From Aldehydirespirator sp965116865 (GTDB lineage: Bacteria; Actinomycetota; Acidimicrobiia; Acidimicrobiales; Aldehydirespiratoraceae), in assembly GCA_965116865.1 (NCBI GenBank), contig OZ220727.1, forward strand, positions 1,860,001 to 1,924,000: 64,000 nucleotides of DNA, in the 5' to 3' direction. Position numbers and translations under genes: made by a program. The notes beneath the pieces were generated by a model. It had not been told where the DNA came from. It made no database searches and was given only the letters and a program-made list of their open reading frames with translations. This document shows positions 35,118 to 43,708 of the stretch, one piece after another (position 1 is the first letter of the stretch; each line of letters starts with the position of its first letter).

Positions 35118-37048
35118 CGAACCTTGATGGTCAGCTGAGCTTCTCGATCGTCAACACAGAGATGACGGTCGAGGCGATGCGCGACAGCGGCTACAAGTCG
35201 ACTACCCACGCACTCGCAGAACTGATCGACAACGCAATCGAGGCTAGGGCGACCGCAATCGAAGTGTTCGGCGTCAGCGGCCGCAACGACCAGACCGGAC
35301 GAATCACGCTCAAGGAGCTAGCGGTTCTCGACAACGGCGAGGGCATGGATCAGGTCGGACTTCGAGGAAGCCTCCGCTATGGGCACGGAACCCGCCGAGC
35401 CCGCCATGGGATCGGCCGCTTCGGGGTTGGCCTGCCCAACTCGTCGATGTCGCAAGCCAAGCAAGTGGATATCTGGTCGTGGAAAACCGGCGCCACCAAC
35501 GCGCTCCATACCCGGCTGTACATCGCCGATGTGGAGAGCGGTGCCGAAGAGATTCCGGAGCCCACACTGCGGGCCATTCCGGAGGCGTACCGAACAGCAA
35601 CTCGCCACGGATTTGAGGATTCGGGCACGCTCGTAGTGTGGAGCGAACTCGACCGAGTCGAGTGGAAGCGAGCGTCAACGACATTCTGCCACACAGAAGC
35701 CCTCCTAGGCCGGATCTATCGCCGTTTCCTGGCTAGACCGTCGGAACGATTGCACGGCAAAGATGACCGCGGGGAGGAGATCGGCCCGCGGCGCACCATC
35801 ACCTGCATACCGGTCGAAGATGACGGCGGAACGATTGAGGTGAAGGACGCCGACATCGTCGAGGTCCGCCCCAACGACCCGCTCTATCTCATGAGCGGAA
35901 CCTCATGCCCAGAGCAGTTCGGACCCAGCCCCATGTTTGTGGAACTCGAAGCGAGCCCGTTCACGATCCCGGTGACCTACAAAGGTGAGACCCACCACGT
36001 CCGAATTCGGGCGAGCTACGCGCGTCCCCATGTCCGAGATTCGACCCATCCTGACGCAACGTGGCCGCAGGAGTGCGCCGGAAAGGACGCTGGTCGCACA
36101 CCGTGGGGCAAACACGCCGACCACAACATGGGTGTCTCAATGATCCGAGCGCATCGTGAGATCGAAATCGACCCGTCCTGGGTAAGTGGTGACGATCCGA
36201 GAGAGCGCTGGTGGACGGTCGAGGTGGACTTACCGACCGCTCTCGATGAGGTCTTCGGGGTGACCAACAACAAGCAGGGCACGATAACGCTCCAACGGCT
36301 GGCCCAGTACGACTGGAGAAGGGAGGCGTTGCCCGGCGAAGAGACGGCCGGCGATGTCCGCCGACGGATGGAGGAGGACGGGGACCACCGAGTCCACCTG
36401 CTGGACCTGCGTAGGCAGATTGAGAACGCCATCAGCGCGATGCGACCCCGCGTCCGCGAAGCCAGACAGAAGCGAGGGTCTCGGCACACTCTGGATGAAG
36501 ACCAGAAAGCGGACGCGAAGGCCACGGCTGCGATCAAGCGTCGCATCGAGGAAGGGCACAAGGGCGAATCCGATCTGGCCGAAGAGACGAGTACCGAGGA
36601 TGACCGCACCGAGGCACAGGTCAAGTCCCTCGTCGAGAAGCATCACTTCGACGAGGACGACGCATTTCAGCGGGTAGCCGAGACGATCGAAGCCCAAAGC
36701 CGCGTGCGCTGGATTCAGTCGTCACAAGCAAGTCCAGCGTTCTTCGATGTCGAACCGCTACCGGGCGTCATCCAGGTGGCGCTCAACACCAACCACCCCG
36801 TCCACTCGCATCTCTATGACCTGATGCACCCAGCTGTCGATGAGATGACTGAGGATGAGATCCGCGAGCGACTCGCCAAGGCTGCGGCTGCATTCCGCAT
36901 CCTCGTCTACTCGTGGGCTCGATTCGAAGAGGAGCAAACCGACGCTGCCAGACGTCGCACACGAAACGCACGCATGGAGTGGGGCAAGTACGCAGAAGAG
37001 TTCTTCGACGAGGACGACGGCTCGGTTCCGCCCACTGACCTGGTCTGA
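35114..37048 (+). CDS. sspG: SspG-like GHKL (HATPase) protein
   Basis: 644 residues; the start ATG overlaps the sspF stop (ATGA at 35114-35117). Bergerat-fold motifs: N-box THALAELIDNAIEARATAIE, G1 LAVLDNGEGMDQ, G2 RHGIGRFGVGLPNSSMSQAK. The C-terminal half is charged and probably coiled-coil (residues ~430-520). It resembles MORC/MutL-like ATPases rather than sensor kinases, as no histidine-kinase H-box is present. Assigned SspG by order; the precise biochemical role is not readable from sequence. Confidence 0.78.
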   Translation: MTNLDGQLSFSIVNTEMTVEAMRDSGYKSTTHALAELIDNAIEARATAIEVFGVSGRNDQTGRITLKELAVLDNGEGMDQVGLRGSLRYGHGTRRARHGIGRFGVGLPNSSMSQAKQVDIWSWKTGATNALHTRLYIADVESGAEEIPEPTLRAIPEAYRTATRHGFEDSGTLVVWSELDRVEWKRASTTFCHTEALLGRIYRRFLARPSERLHGKDDRGEEIGPRRTITCIPVEDDGGTIEVKDADIVEVRPNDPLYLMSGTSCPEQFGPSPMFVELEASPFTIPVTYKGETHHVRIRASYARPHVRDSTHPDATWPQECAGKDAGRTPWGKHADHNMGVSMIRAHREIEIDPSWVSGDDPRERWWTVEVDLPTALDEVFGVTNNKQGTITLQRLAQYDWRREALPGEETAGDVRRRMEEDGDHRVHLLDLRRQIENAISAMRPRVREARQKRGSRHTLDEDQKADAKATAAIKRRIEEGHKGESDLAEETSTEDDRTEAQVKSLVEKHHFDEDDAFQRVAETIEAQSRVRWIQSSQASPAFFDVEPLPGVIQVALNTNHPVHSHLYDLMHPAVDEMTEDEIRERLAKAAAAFRILVYSWARFEEEQTDAARRRTRNARMEWGKYAEEFFDEDDGSVPPTDLV

Positions 37049-37052
37049 GCAC

Positions 37053-37955
37053 ATGACCGCGGCTGGGCAAACCCAGGGCGACCGCATCAGAACCCTCTTC
37101 AGCGGCGCACAAGAGGAGGTCGCCATAATCGCTCCCTTCATTAAGGTGGGAGCACTCATCTCACTGCTCGAAGTAGTGCCTCCGGACACCCACCTACGCT
37201 GCGTCACCCGCTGGCTGCCACGCGAGGTGGCGGCAGGTGTGTCGGATCCCGAAATCCTCGACTTGCTCGAGGAAAGGGGGAGGTTCACGCTGACGCTCGT
37301 CGACAGCCTGCACGCCAAGCTGTACATCGCGGGCGATGACTGCCTCGCCGGCTCGTCGAACGTCACTCTTCCGGGACTAGGCGAGACCAGTGATGGGAAC
37401 ATCGAGGTCCTCGTGGCGACGACGATCCAAGATCCTGGCGTGGCGTCGACCCTGGCTGACATCGCCGAAGCTGAACGGCCAGCGACTCGAACTCTGGCCG
37501 AGGCGGCCCGAAGGCTGGCCGACAATCTGGCGCAGCCAGCGGCAGAGCCTGACGGCGAGACGCCGTGGTTTCCGCATAGCCGGCGACCGGAGCACGCGTT
37601 TCGTCTCTACTCCCGCCCGCCCACGGGCTTCTTGGTGGAAGCCGATCGGATCCTGTTGTCAGATGTAGCGGGATCGAACGTTCCACCTGGTCTTGAGGAG
37701 CCAGGGTTCCGAAATGAGATCCGCGCCCTCCTCGCCACGATCCCGCTTGCAGAGTCACTCCTCGATGCGACCGAGGATGTCACGCTCACCCGCGCAGACG
37801 CACACTCCCACCTGGAACTGCTCGCTGCCAGCGACTTCTCGACAAACGATCTGTGGCTCGCATTCGTTAACTGGATGGCGTACTTCTTCCCTGACCAAGT
37901 CATGAAGCAAGAGATAGCCGAGGTGGCGCTCCGACGCGCCCAGATGCTGAACTAG
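37053..37955 (+). CDS. sspH: SspH-like phospholipase D-fold nuclease
   Basis: 300 residues starting 4 bp after sspG. A single HKD motif is clear: DSLHAKLYIAGDDCLAGSSN (H-x-K, then GSSN), followed by the partner acid region TSDGNIEVLV, so it probably dimerises to make a PLD active site. The N-terminus (EEVAIIAPFIKVGALISLLE) is the typical PLD entry strand. In SspFGH the last protein is proposed to damage non-phosphorothioated DNA. It ends the operon. Confidence 0.8.
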   Translation: MTAAGQTQGDRIRTLFSGAQEEVAIIAPFIKVGALISLLEVVPPDTHLRCVTRWLPREVAAGVSDPEILDLLEERGRFTLTLVDSLHAKLYIAGDDCLAGSSNVTLPGLGETSDGNIEVLVATTIQDPGVASTLADIAEAERPATRTLAEAARRLADNLAQPAAEPDGETPWFPHSRRPEHAFRLYSRPPTGFLVEADRILLSDVAGSNVPPGLEEPGFRNEIRALLATIPLAESLLDATEDVTLTRADAHSHLELLAASDFSTNDLWLAFVNWMAYFFPDQVMKQEIAEVALRRAQMLN

Positions 37956-38020
37956 CACCAGAATCGAAGGCGATGTCAAGCACAGTAGGCGACAGGATCG
38001 AAGTATAGAGTCTCCCGCTC

Positions 38021-38455
38021 ATGGCTCTCAGCGACACTGCGGCAAAGCGAGTGGAGCGGTTCCTGGCCGCGCATCCGACGGGGCCCCTGGTGGTGTGTGT
38101 GTGTCGGGTCGGCGAGTGTGGCTGGGATCGTGTGGCTGTCCGAACGCTCCCGGGGTCGGCCGGTGACCCTGATCATCGGCGACATGAAGAGCCGCAACTT
38201 CGCGAAGGCCACCGACGCCCACCGCCGCACTGCTCTCGGCTTCGTTCAGCACAGCGACGTGACCGTGCTCAACTGGTACCGCACCGACCGCTCCAACCAA
38301 GGGCGCTCCGAGGCCCACCTCAAGGTCTGGGCCGCCTGCGACCACGCTAGCGACTAGAGGAGTGGATCGAGCACGGCGATGCCCCCGCTGACCGCCACCA
38401 CCCCCGAGGCCGCCGATCGGGCCGGTCGCATGCGGGCAACGCGAGCGGGCAGAAA
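38021..38455 (+). pseudogene. broken copy of the PLD-like gene at 44313
   Basis: Begins MALSDTAAKRVERFLAAHPT exactly like the intact copy at 44313 and shares its leader (37973-38020 with 44264-44312). A GT-repeat expansion (GTGTGTGTGTCGGG versus GTGTGTCGGG) adds 4 bp near 38097 and shifts frame. A second lesion deletes about 150 bp including the HxK/GSAN active-site region between GACCACGCT and AGCGACTAGAGG. It lies directly downstream of sspH. Confidence 0.85.
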
Positions 38456-38680
38456 GCGGTCGTAGAACACTCGCATCTGCGACTAAGCCAGCGACGGCGT
38501 AGTCGCGATGGCCGGCTGCGCACCGAGTGCAACCAGCCGTCACTGCTCTATCTCTCGCCGCTACTTTCCTCCGAAACATTTAATGGTATCAAACAGAATG
38601 AAAAGGCCGTATACTTCATCATCAAGTCATGCAGTAGGGGCCCAGCGAACGAACGGGCCTTGCATCCAAGATTACAGATC
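38456..38680. other. low-GC stretch without recognisable gene
   Basis: The stretch 38560-38675 is visibly richer in A/T than its surroundings (for example ACATTTAATGGTATC) and reads through short frames only. It ends at the MITE-like copy C. Possibly a remnant of foreign DNA; nothing more can be said. Confidence 0.4.
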
Positions 38681-38779
38681 TAGTGGTATATCGTCGAAAT
38701 GGCTAGGGCAGCGCGGAGGGCTCTAGCCCCAGCTTGAAATGGCTACAGACGCCCCGACCAATTCAGCGACGGACCACTA
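38681..38779. mobile_element. MITE-like element, copy C
   Basis: The reverse-complement counterpart of copy B: begins GTGGTATATCGTCGAAATGG, ends CAGCGACGGACCAC, with TA at both borders. Its right TA (38778-38779) is also the left TA of the IS630 element, as in copy B although the MITE orientation is reversed. Confidence 0.82.
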
Positions 38780-39940
38780 GTGTCCTGAGTCTTTAGTTAT
38801 TGGGGTTGGTTGTGGTATGGTTGGTGTGGCTGCGGGCGGTGATTGGAGGCAGTCGTGGCTAGGGGCCGTCGTGCGGTGGAGGTGGTGCTCGCCGATGAGC
38901 AGCGCGAGACGCTGGAGCGGTGGGCGCGGCGCCAGAAGTCGTCGCAGGCTCTGGCGCTGCGGTGCCGGATAGTGCTGGGCGCGGCCGCGGGGGAGACGAA
39001 CAAGTCGATCGCGGCGTCGCTGGGGTGCAGCGAGGCGACGGTGTCGAAGTGGCGGCGCCGGTTCGCGGGGCGCGGGTTGGGCGGGCTCTGCGACGAGCCG
39101 CGTCCGGGCGCGCCGCGCACGGTGAGCGACGACAAGGTGCAGGAGGTGATCGTCAAGACGCTGGAGTCGGCTCCTGAGGGCGCGACGCACTGGTCGACGC
39201 GCTCGATGGCCGCGCAGGTGGCGCTGTCGCAGTCGACGATCTCGAGGATGTGGCGGGCCTTCGGGCTCAGGCCCCATGGCGTGGAGGAGTTCAAGGTGTC
39301 GCCGGACCCCCAGTTCATCGACAAGGCGCGCGACGTCGCCGGGCTGTACTTGAACCCGCCGGAGGCAGCGGTGGTGCTCTGCGCGGACGACAAGACCCAG
39401 ATCCAGGCTCTCGACCGCGCCGCGCCGGTGCTTGCCTTGATGCCGGGTGTGCCCCAGCGCCGAACCCACGACTACCGCCGCTTCGGCACCACCAACCTCC
39501 ACGCGGCGCTCGACGCCGCCTCGGGCAAAGCCATCTCCTCGATGACCGCGCGCCGCCGCGCCATCGAGTTCCGCAAGTTCCTGGACCTCATCGACAGCGA
39601 AGTCCCCGAGGGCCTCAAGGCGCACGTCGTGCTGGACAACTCCTCCACCCACAAGACCCCCGCCATACAGCGCTGGCTGCTGCGCCACCCCCGCTTCAGC
39701 TTCCACCTCACCCCCACCCACAGCTCGTGGACGAACCTCGTCGAGCGCTGGTTCGCCGAGCTCACCACCAAATGGATCCGCCGCGGCACCCACACCAGCA
39801 CCAAAGAGCCCACCGGCTCCATCCAGCACCGGATCGACCACCGGAACCACAACCCTCGCCCGTTCACATGGCACAAGAGCGCCGACGAGATACTCCACAA
39901 CCTGGCAACATATCTCCAACGAATTCCTGACTCGGGACAC
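38780..39940 (+). mobile_element. complete IS630-family element
   Basis: The termini GTGTCCTGAGTC and the complement of GACTCGGGACAC differ at one of 12 positions and are bordered by TA (38778-38779, 39941-39942), as expected for IS630/Tc1-type insertion. 1161 bp with one transposase gene whose stop codon uses the right TA. Appears intact and is the likely source of transposase for the remnant at 22462. Confidence 0.88.
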
Positions 39941-39943
39941 TAG
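38855..39943 (+). CDS. IS630-family DDE transposase
   Basis: About 362 residues from the GTG at 38855 (MARGRRAVEVVLADEQRETL). The N-terminal HTH includes NKSIAASLGCSEATVSKWRR; catalytic residues lie in VVLCADDKTQIQAL (D), HVVLDNSSTHKTP (D) and TNLVERWFAELTTKW (E). The downstream TA of the target completes its TAG stop. Confidence 0.92.
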   Translation: MARGRRAVEVVLADEQRETLERWARRQKSSQALALRCRIVLGAAAGETNKSIAASLGCSEATVSKWRRRFAGRGLGGLCDEPRPGAPRTVSDDKVQEVIVKTLESAPEGATHWSTRSMAAQVALSQSTISRMWRAFGLRPHGVEEFKVSPDPQFIDKARDVAGLYLNPPEAAVVLCADDKTQIQALDRAAPVLALMPGVPQRRTHDYRRFGTTNLHAALDAASGKAISSMTARRRAIEFRKFLDLIDSEVPEGLKAHVVLDNSSTHKTPAIQRWLLRHPRFSFHLTPTHSSWTNLVERWFAELTTKWIRRGTHTSTKEPTGSIQHRIDHRNHNPRPFTWHKSADEILHNLATYLQRIPDSGH

Positions 39944-39967
39944 GAACAGGTACGGTATCATTTTAGC

Positions 39968-40765
39968 ATGAACAGCGGCGAGATCTTCCCGAACGCACCG
40001 CTCGCGCTCGTTGCGGCCGAGGTGCGCTACCCGGCGGTTGCTGAGGGTGCCCTCGGCATGGCGATCCACAGGCGTATCCGCGACGCGCTCGGCGCTGACT
40101 GGGTGATCCACAACGACACCACACAGACTTTCGAGGCGGGCGTCGGTGCCGCTGGGCCGCAAGCGTCCCTGCGATCGGAGACGGTCGGCCGGATCACGTC
40201 CAGGAAACGAACGAGGATCATCACGGCCCGACCGGAGAACTTCACCGTGGAGGTCGTCGACTACGTGCGCTTCGCCGACTTTCGAGATCTCCTCGAACGG
40301 GCGTCGGCCGCAGTCGAGAGCGTGCTGAGGCCCGACGGAATTTCACGCGTCGGGCTCCGCTACATCGACGAGATCACCGTTCCCGAGTCAAAGCCGCAAT
40401 GGAGCCGGTGGCTCGACTCGTCGCTGATGGCTCCGGCCCTGCCGCCTGAGCGCACCCCGACCGAATGGACGGGAGCGGTCCAGTACCAGGTGGCCCCGGA
40501 CCAGTCCCTAGTTTTTCGGTACGGTCCGTCGGCTGGCCCAATCGTGTCGCCGGCCGGGCCCCTGAAGCGTCCTCGGGTGCCCGACGGGCCGATCTTCATG
40601 CTGGACTTCGACAGCTCGTGGCAACCGAGCGACATCCCAGCATTCACCGCCGACAGGATCATCAAGGCAACGGACCGCCTGCGTAGTCCCCTGCGGGCCC
40701 TGTTCGACAGCCTCCTCAAGCCCTCCCTACTGGAAGTCTTCAGACAGGACCTGACAAGTGACTGA
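39968..40765 (+). CDS. TIGR04255-family protein
   Basis: 265 residues beginning MNSGEIFPNAPLALVAAEVR, the N-terminal signature of the sporadically distributed TIGR04255 family (NAPL.LV..EVRYP), with GISRVGLRYIDEITVPE in the middle and a terminal IIKATDRLRSPLRALFDSLL. The family function is unknown. It is the first gene of a tight three-gene unit: its last 8 bases overlap the GTG start of the next gene. It begins 27 bp after the IS630 element, so its promoter may lie in the short AT-richer spacer GGTATCATTTTAGC. Confidence 0.7.
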   Translation: MNSGEIFPNAPLALVAAEVRYPAVAEGALGMAIHRRIRDALGADWVIHNDTTQTFEAGVGAAGPQASLRSETVGRITSRKRTRIITARPENFTVEVVDYVRFADFRDLLERASAAVESVLRPDGISRVGLRYIDEITVPESKPQWSRWLDSSLMAPALPPERTPTEWTGAVQYQVAPDQSLVFRYGPSAGPIVSPAGPLKRPRVPDGPIFMLDFDSSWQPSDIPAFTADRIIKATDRLRSPLRALFDSLLKPSLLEVFRQDLTSD

Positions 40766-41411
40766 ATCGACGACTCAACTGACAACCGAGCCCACATCGG
40801 CGACATCGGTCAACACCCCTCATATCGATCAGCCGACGCGGCTGTCCCCCGACGTGGTGGCGAACATGGCCGGGACGCTGAGATCCGACGTCGGCGTCCT
40901 CTCTCAGGATGTGGCTCAAGTGTACAGCGATTCGCTTCGGATCCAGCTTGAGTCCCGCACCGACGAGGCGGCCAAGAGGGCGCCCGCCGACCTGCTCTCG
41001 GAACTCGCCGACCTCGGATTCTCGTGGACCTCCGTCGCGCGGATCGTCGGCGTGTCCATCCCCGCCGTCAGGAAATGGCGCCAGGGCGACGCGGTGTCGG
41101 GACACAACCGCCGAAGGCTCGCACGGCTCGTGGCCCTCGTAGGCGTGCTGGTGAACGACCATCTCATTTCTGACGTCGCCTCCTGGCTGGACATTCCCTT
41201 GGCCGAATCCAGCTTCACAGGAATCGACGTCCTCGCCGCCGGGCAGATCCACGACCTGGTGGAGTATGCGGCTGAGCACATCGGAAGCGCCGAACTCCTG
41301 GACCGGGCAGTGCCGGCTTGGCGGGACAGTTCGGACGACCGGTTCGAGGTCTACCGAGCCGGAGACGGCGAACGGGCAATCCGGATGCGAACTGAGGCCG
41401 GGGCCGGGTGA
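40758..41411 (+). CDS. HTH-containing protein of the TIGR04255 operon
   Basis: 217 residues. A helix-turn-helix-like segment LSELADLGFSWTSVARIVGV followed by SIPAVRKWRQGDAVSGHNRR lies at residues 75-115, preceded by a Ser/Thr-rich leader. The C-terminal domain is unrecognised. It could be a DNA-binding antitoxin or regulator. Overlaps both neighbours (8 bp upstream, GTGA downstream). Confidence 0.6.
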   Translation: MTESTTQLTTEPTSATSVNTPHIDQPTRLSPDVVANMAGTLRSDVGVLSQDVAQVYSDSLRIQLESRTDEAAKRAPADLLSELADLGFSWTSVARIVGVSIPAVRKWRQGDAVSGHNRRRLARLVALVGVLVNDHLISDVASWLDIPLAESSFTGIDVLAAGQIHDLVEYAAEHIGSAELLDRAVPAWRDSSDDRFEVYRAGDGERAIRMRTEAGAG

Positions 41412-42079
41412 GCCTGGAGCCAGCGGCGGACCCGGAGCGGCTCTACTCGGCCGTCGGAGCCGACGTCAACCCGCATCGGCCGCTCTTCACGGGCGACGTC
41501 TTCTCCAGCGTCGACATCCCCGGCGTCGGCTCGTCGCCAGCCATCGTGATCGGACATCCCTGCGCGATTCGCGGCAGGAACGGGAAACTCGCCCAACGCA
41601 CGCCCGTCGCCTCAGTAGAGGTACACGGCCAAATCGCACCGGCACTGTGGTGCGACGGATATTTCAACAGGATGCCATTGGCAGGCTTGCCGCTGGACGG
41701 TGAGTTTCATGTCGCTCGCCTCGATCAGTTCGGGCTCGCGCTCACCAGCGAACTTCTGGCCGCGCGTCGCCTGGCGTGCCTCTCCCACCCCGGGATCAAC
41801 CAGCTCCAGCAGCGACTTGTTCACCACCAGACTCGGCTCGCTATTCCTTCAAGCCAGTTTCAGCAGGCCTTCGACCACACATACGAGGAAGCTGATCTGC
41901 TGGAGAATTGGAATACCGACCTCGCTGACATCGACGACGACCCCGCATCGAGTTTCGAGTCCTGGATTCGAGAAGGTGATCCCGACCGCCAGTCCCGGCT
42001 AGAGACGCACGAGGAGCGAGCACCCATTCGCCGTGAAATGCACCAGGCAATCAGCCAGAGAAGATCGGCCCTCCAATGA
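41408..42079 (+). CDS. third protein of the TIGR04255 operon, unknown
   Basis: 223 residues starting at the GTG within the preceding stop (GTGA). Contains VDIPGVGSSPAIVIGHPCAI, a Cys-bearing WCDGYFNRMPLAGLPLDG segment and a charged C-terminus. I recognise no domain. Genetic coupling to the two upstream genes implies a joint function, perhaps a toxin or effector; that is inference. Confidence 0.55.
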   Translation: MSLEPAADPERLYSAVGADVNPHRPLFTGDVFSSVDIPGVGSSPAIVIGHPCAIRGRNGKLAQRTPVASVEVHGQIAPALWCDGYFNRMPLAGLPLDGEFHVARLDQFGLALTSELLAARRLACLSHPGINQLQQRLVHHQTRLAIPSSQFQQAFDHTYEEADLLENWNTDLADIDDDPASSFESWIREGDPDRQSRLETHEERAPIRREMHQAISQRRSALQ

Positions 42080-42084
42080 GCAGC

Positions 42085-42225
42085 TCTTCGGAGAGGACGT
42101 CGCCTTCATCACCACACAGCCATCCACGTCATCAAGGACAACGTCGGCAAGAACTGGGCCGAAGCCTCCGACATCGAGGGAATCGAACTGCGAGTCATCC
42201 GCCGCTCAACACCGTCTCCGGGTTG
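42085..42225 (+). pseudogene. gene fragment with frameshift
   Basis: One frame reads NEQLFGEDVAFITTQP and, after a shift near 42120, another reads IHVIKDNVGKNWAEASDIEG and IELRVIRR before a stop, which together look like the tail of a single degraded protein. The parent family is not recognised. 42226-42398 holds nothing identifiable. Confidence 0.35.
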
Positions 42226-42398
42226 AGCTTCTGAGGAAACGATCGCGCACACAACGCCAAGTGCCTGTTGACCTCGCCCCTCAACGCCGCCGCACTCGAT
42301 GCCTAACGGAGCTCCCGACGATGGAGTGCGATCAGCTAGCGCGTCTCATCGGTCGGCTACGTTGCTTCCGTGACTGAAGGGACTGCGGGGGCCGGCCG

Positions 42399-42655
42399 AT
42401 GAGGCTGGCGGAGGCGGCGGAGCGTTCGTTCGCGCGGCATGAGACGTTCCATCCCCGGTACAGCTGGTTCCGAAAGGCATACACCCACGTCACCGAAGAG
42501 CCACGAATCTTCAGCCGCCCCGACGCTCCGGTGGAAATCGGAGTGGGTAAGAACATGGTGCGGGCAATTCGCTTCTGGGGAATGGCCGCAAGGCTGATCA
42601 CGGACGACCCGAGCAACGCCAGAGGCCGTCAGGCGCGGTGCGTCCCCACGGCCGC
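42399..42655 (+). pseudogene. truncated second SspB (DUF4007) gene
   Basis: MRLAEAAERSFARHETFHPR and VEIGVGKNMVRAIRFWGMAA repeat the SspB-like N-terminus of 28192 with many substitutions, so it is a divergent paralogue, not a recent copy. After NARGRQARCVPT the sequence switches to an unrelated reading (see next entry). Only about 83 residues remain; the rest of the ssp operon is absent here. Confidence 0.8.
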
Positions 42656-43320
42656 ACCGTCCGCAACCGCGACGCCCTGCGCCGCTGGATGACCGCCTAC
42701 GCCGCAGCCACCTCGACCTCAGCGTCGTACGAGACCATCCGCGACGCCGCTTCGCCAGGCCAGTCCGACAAGCCCGCCAAGAGCACCACCATCCCCTACC
42801 GCACCGCACTCGAAGGGCTCTGGATGATCGAGGAGGTCCCGGCCTGGCTGCCGACCCGCCACCGCCTGCGCCGCCTCGCTTCGGCGCCAGTGCATCAGAT
42901 GGCCGACCCCGCCATCGCGGCGAGACTCCTCGGCGTCACCGCCGAAGCCCTCCTGGAAGGCAGCGACGGGGCTGGGGCACGGCCCGAGAGGGAACGCTGT
43001 TGGGCACCCTGTTCGAGTTCCTCGTCACCCTGTCGGTGCGGGTCTACGCCCTAGCCTGCGAAGCTCGGGTCTTCCATCTGCGCACCCACGGCGGCGAGCA
43101 CGAGGTCGACCTCATCGTCGAGCGCGCCGACGGCCGCATCGTGGCGTTCGAGGTCAAGCTCTCCGCGGCCATCGGCGACCGCGACGTCGCGCACCTGCGC
43201 TGGCTCGCCGATCGAGCCGGCCCCGGCCTGCTGGACGCGGCCGTGATCACCACCTGTGCCGAGACCTACCGCCGGCGCGACGGCACCGCGGTCATCCCGG
43301 CAGCCCTCCTCAGCGCCTGA
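42656..43320 (+). pseudogene. C-terminal part of a DUF4143-type AAA protein, frameshifted
   Basis: One frame gives RDALRRWMTAYAAATSTSAS, YRTALEGLWMIEEVPAWLPT and HQMADPAIAARLLGVTAEAL; near 42975-43000 a one-base shift moves to a second frame with GTLFEFLVTLSVRVYALACE, HLRTHGGEHEVDLIVERADG and FEVKLSAAIGDRDVAHLRWL, typical of the DUF4143 nuclease-like C-terminal domain. The ATPase half is gone, replaced by the SspB relic. Product non-functional as written. Confidence 0.75.
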
Positions 43321-43429
43321 GCGCCGCCATCCGCTTCGTTCAGCGCAGCCCTGTCGCCCGTCTCGTCCTGCATCCCTGCCGCAATCGTCAGGCTCCGTGT
43401 CCGCCGCGGCCCTGCGATACGATTGGGAC

Positions 43430-43708
43430 GTGGACCAACCGGCACATTCGGGAACCGTTGGCGGCACTCAGCCCGAGACGACGCTCGCGGACCGTCCGGC
43501 GGCGCCTTACGAGGAGCACTTGGATGCCGCTTCCGCGCGCCGGCTGCGATCACAGCATCCTGAACTGGACTGGAGCGATCCCGAGGGTGCCCTCGAGACC
43601 CTGGCGATACTCAACGACCCGGAAGCGATGGCTGACCTCGAAGAAGCCGAAAACGACATAGCGACCGACAACCTGGTTCCCCTCGATCGCTATGCCCCTC
43701 CTCTCTAG
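43430..43708 (+). CDS. antitoxin-like protein of a RelE/ParE pair
   Basis: 92 residues from a GTG start. Acidic, with LDWSDPEGALETLAILNDPE and AMADLEEAENDIATDNLVPL, the sort of C-terminal region that wraps RelE-type toxins. It overlaps the toxin start by 17 bp. No DNA-binding motif is obvious in the first 40 residues. Confidence 0.65.
   Translation: MDQPAHSGTVGGTQPETTLADRPAAPYEEHLDAASARRLRSQHPELDWSDPEGALETLAILNDPEAMADLEEAENDIATDNLVPLDRYAPPL

Noticed and set aside
38508..38726. 72-residue frame in the low-GC stretch
   Set aside because: It runs into the MITE, has no recognisable motif and no ribosome site.
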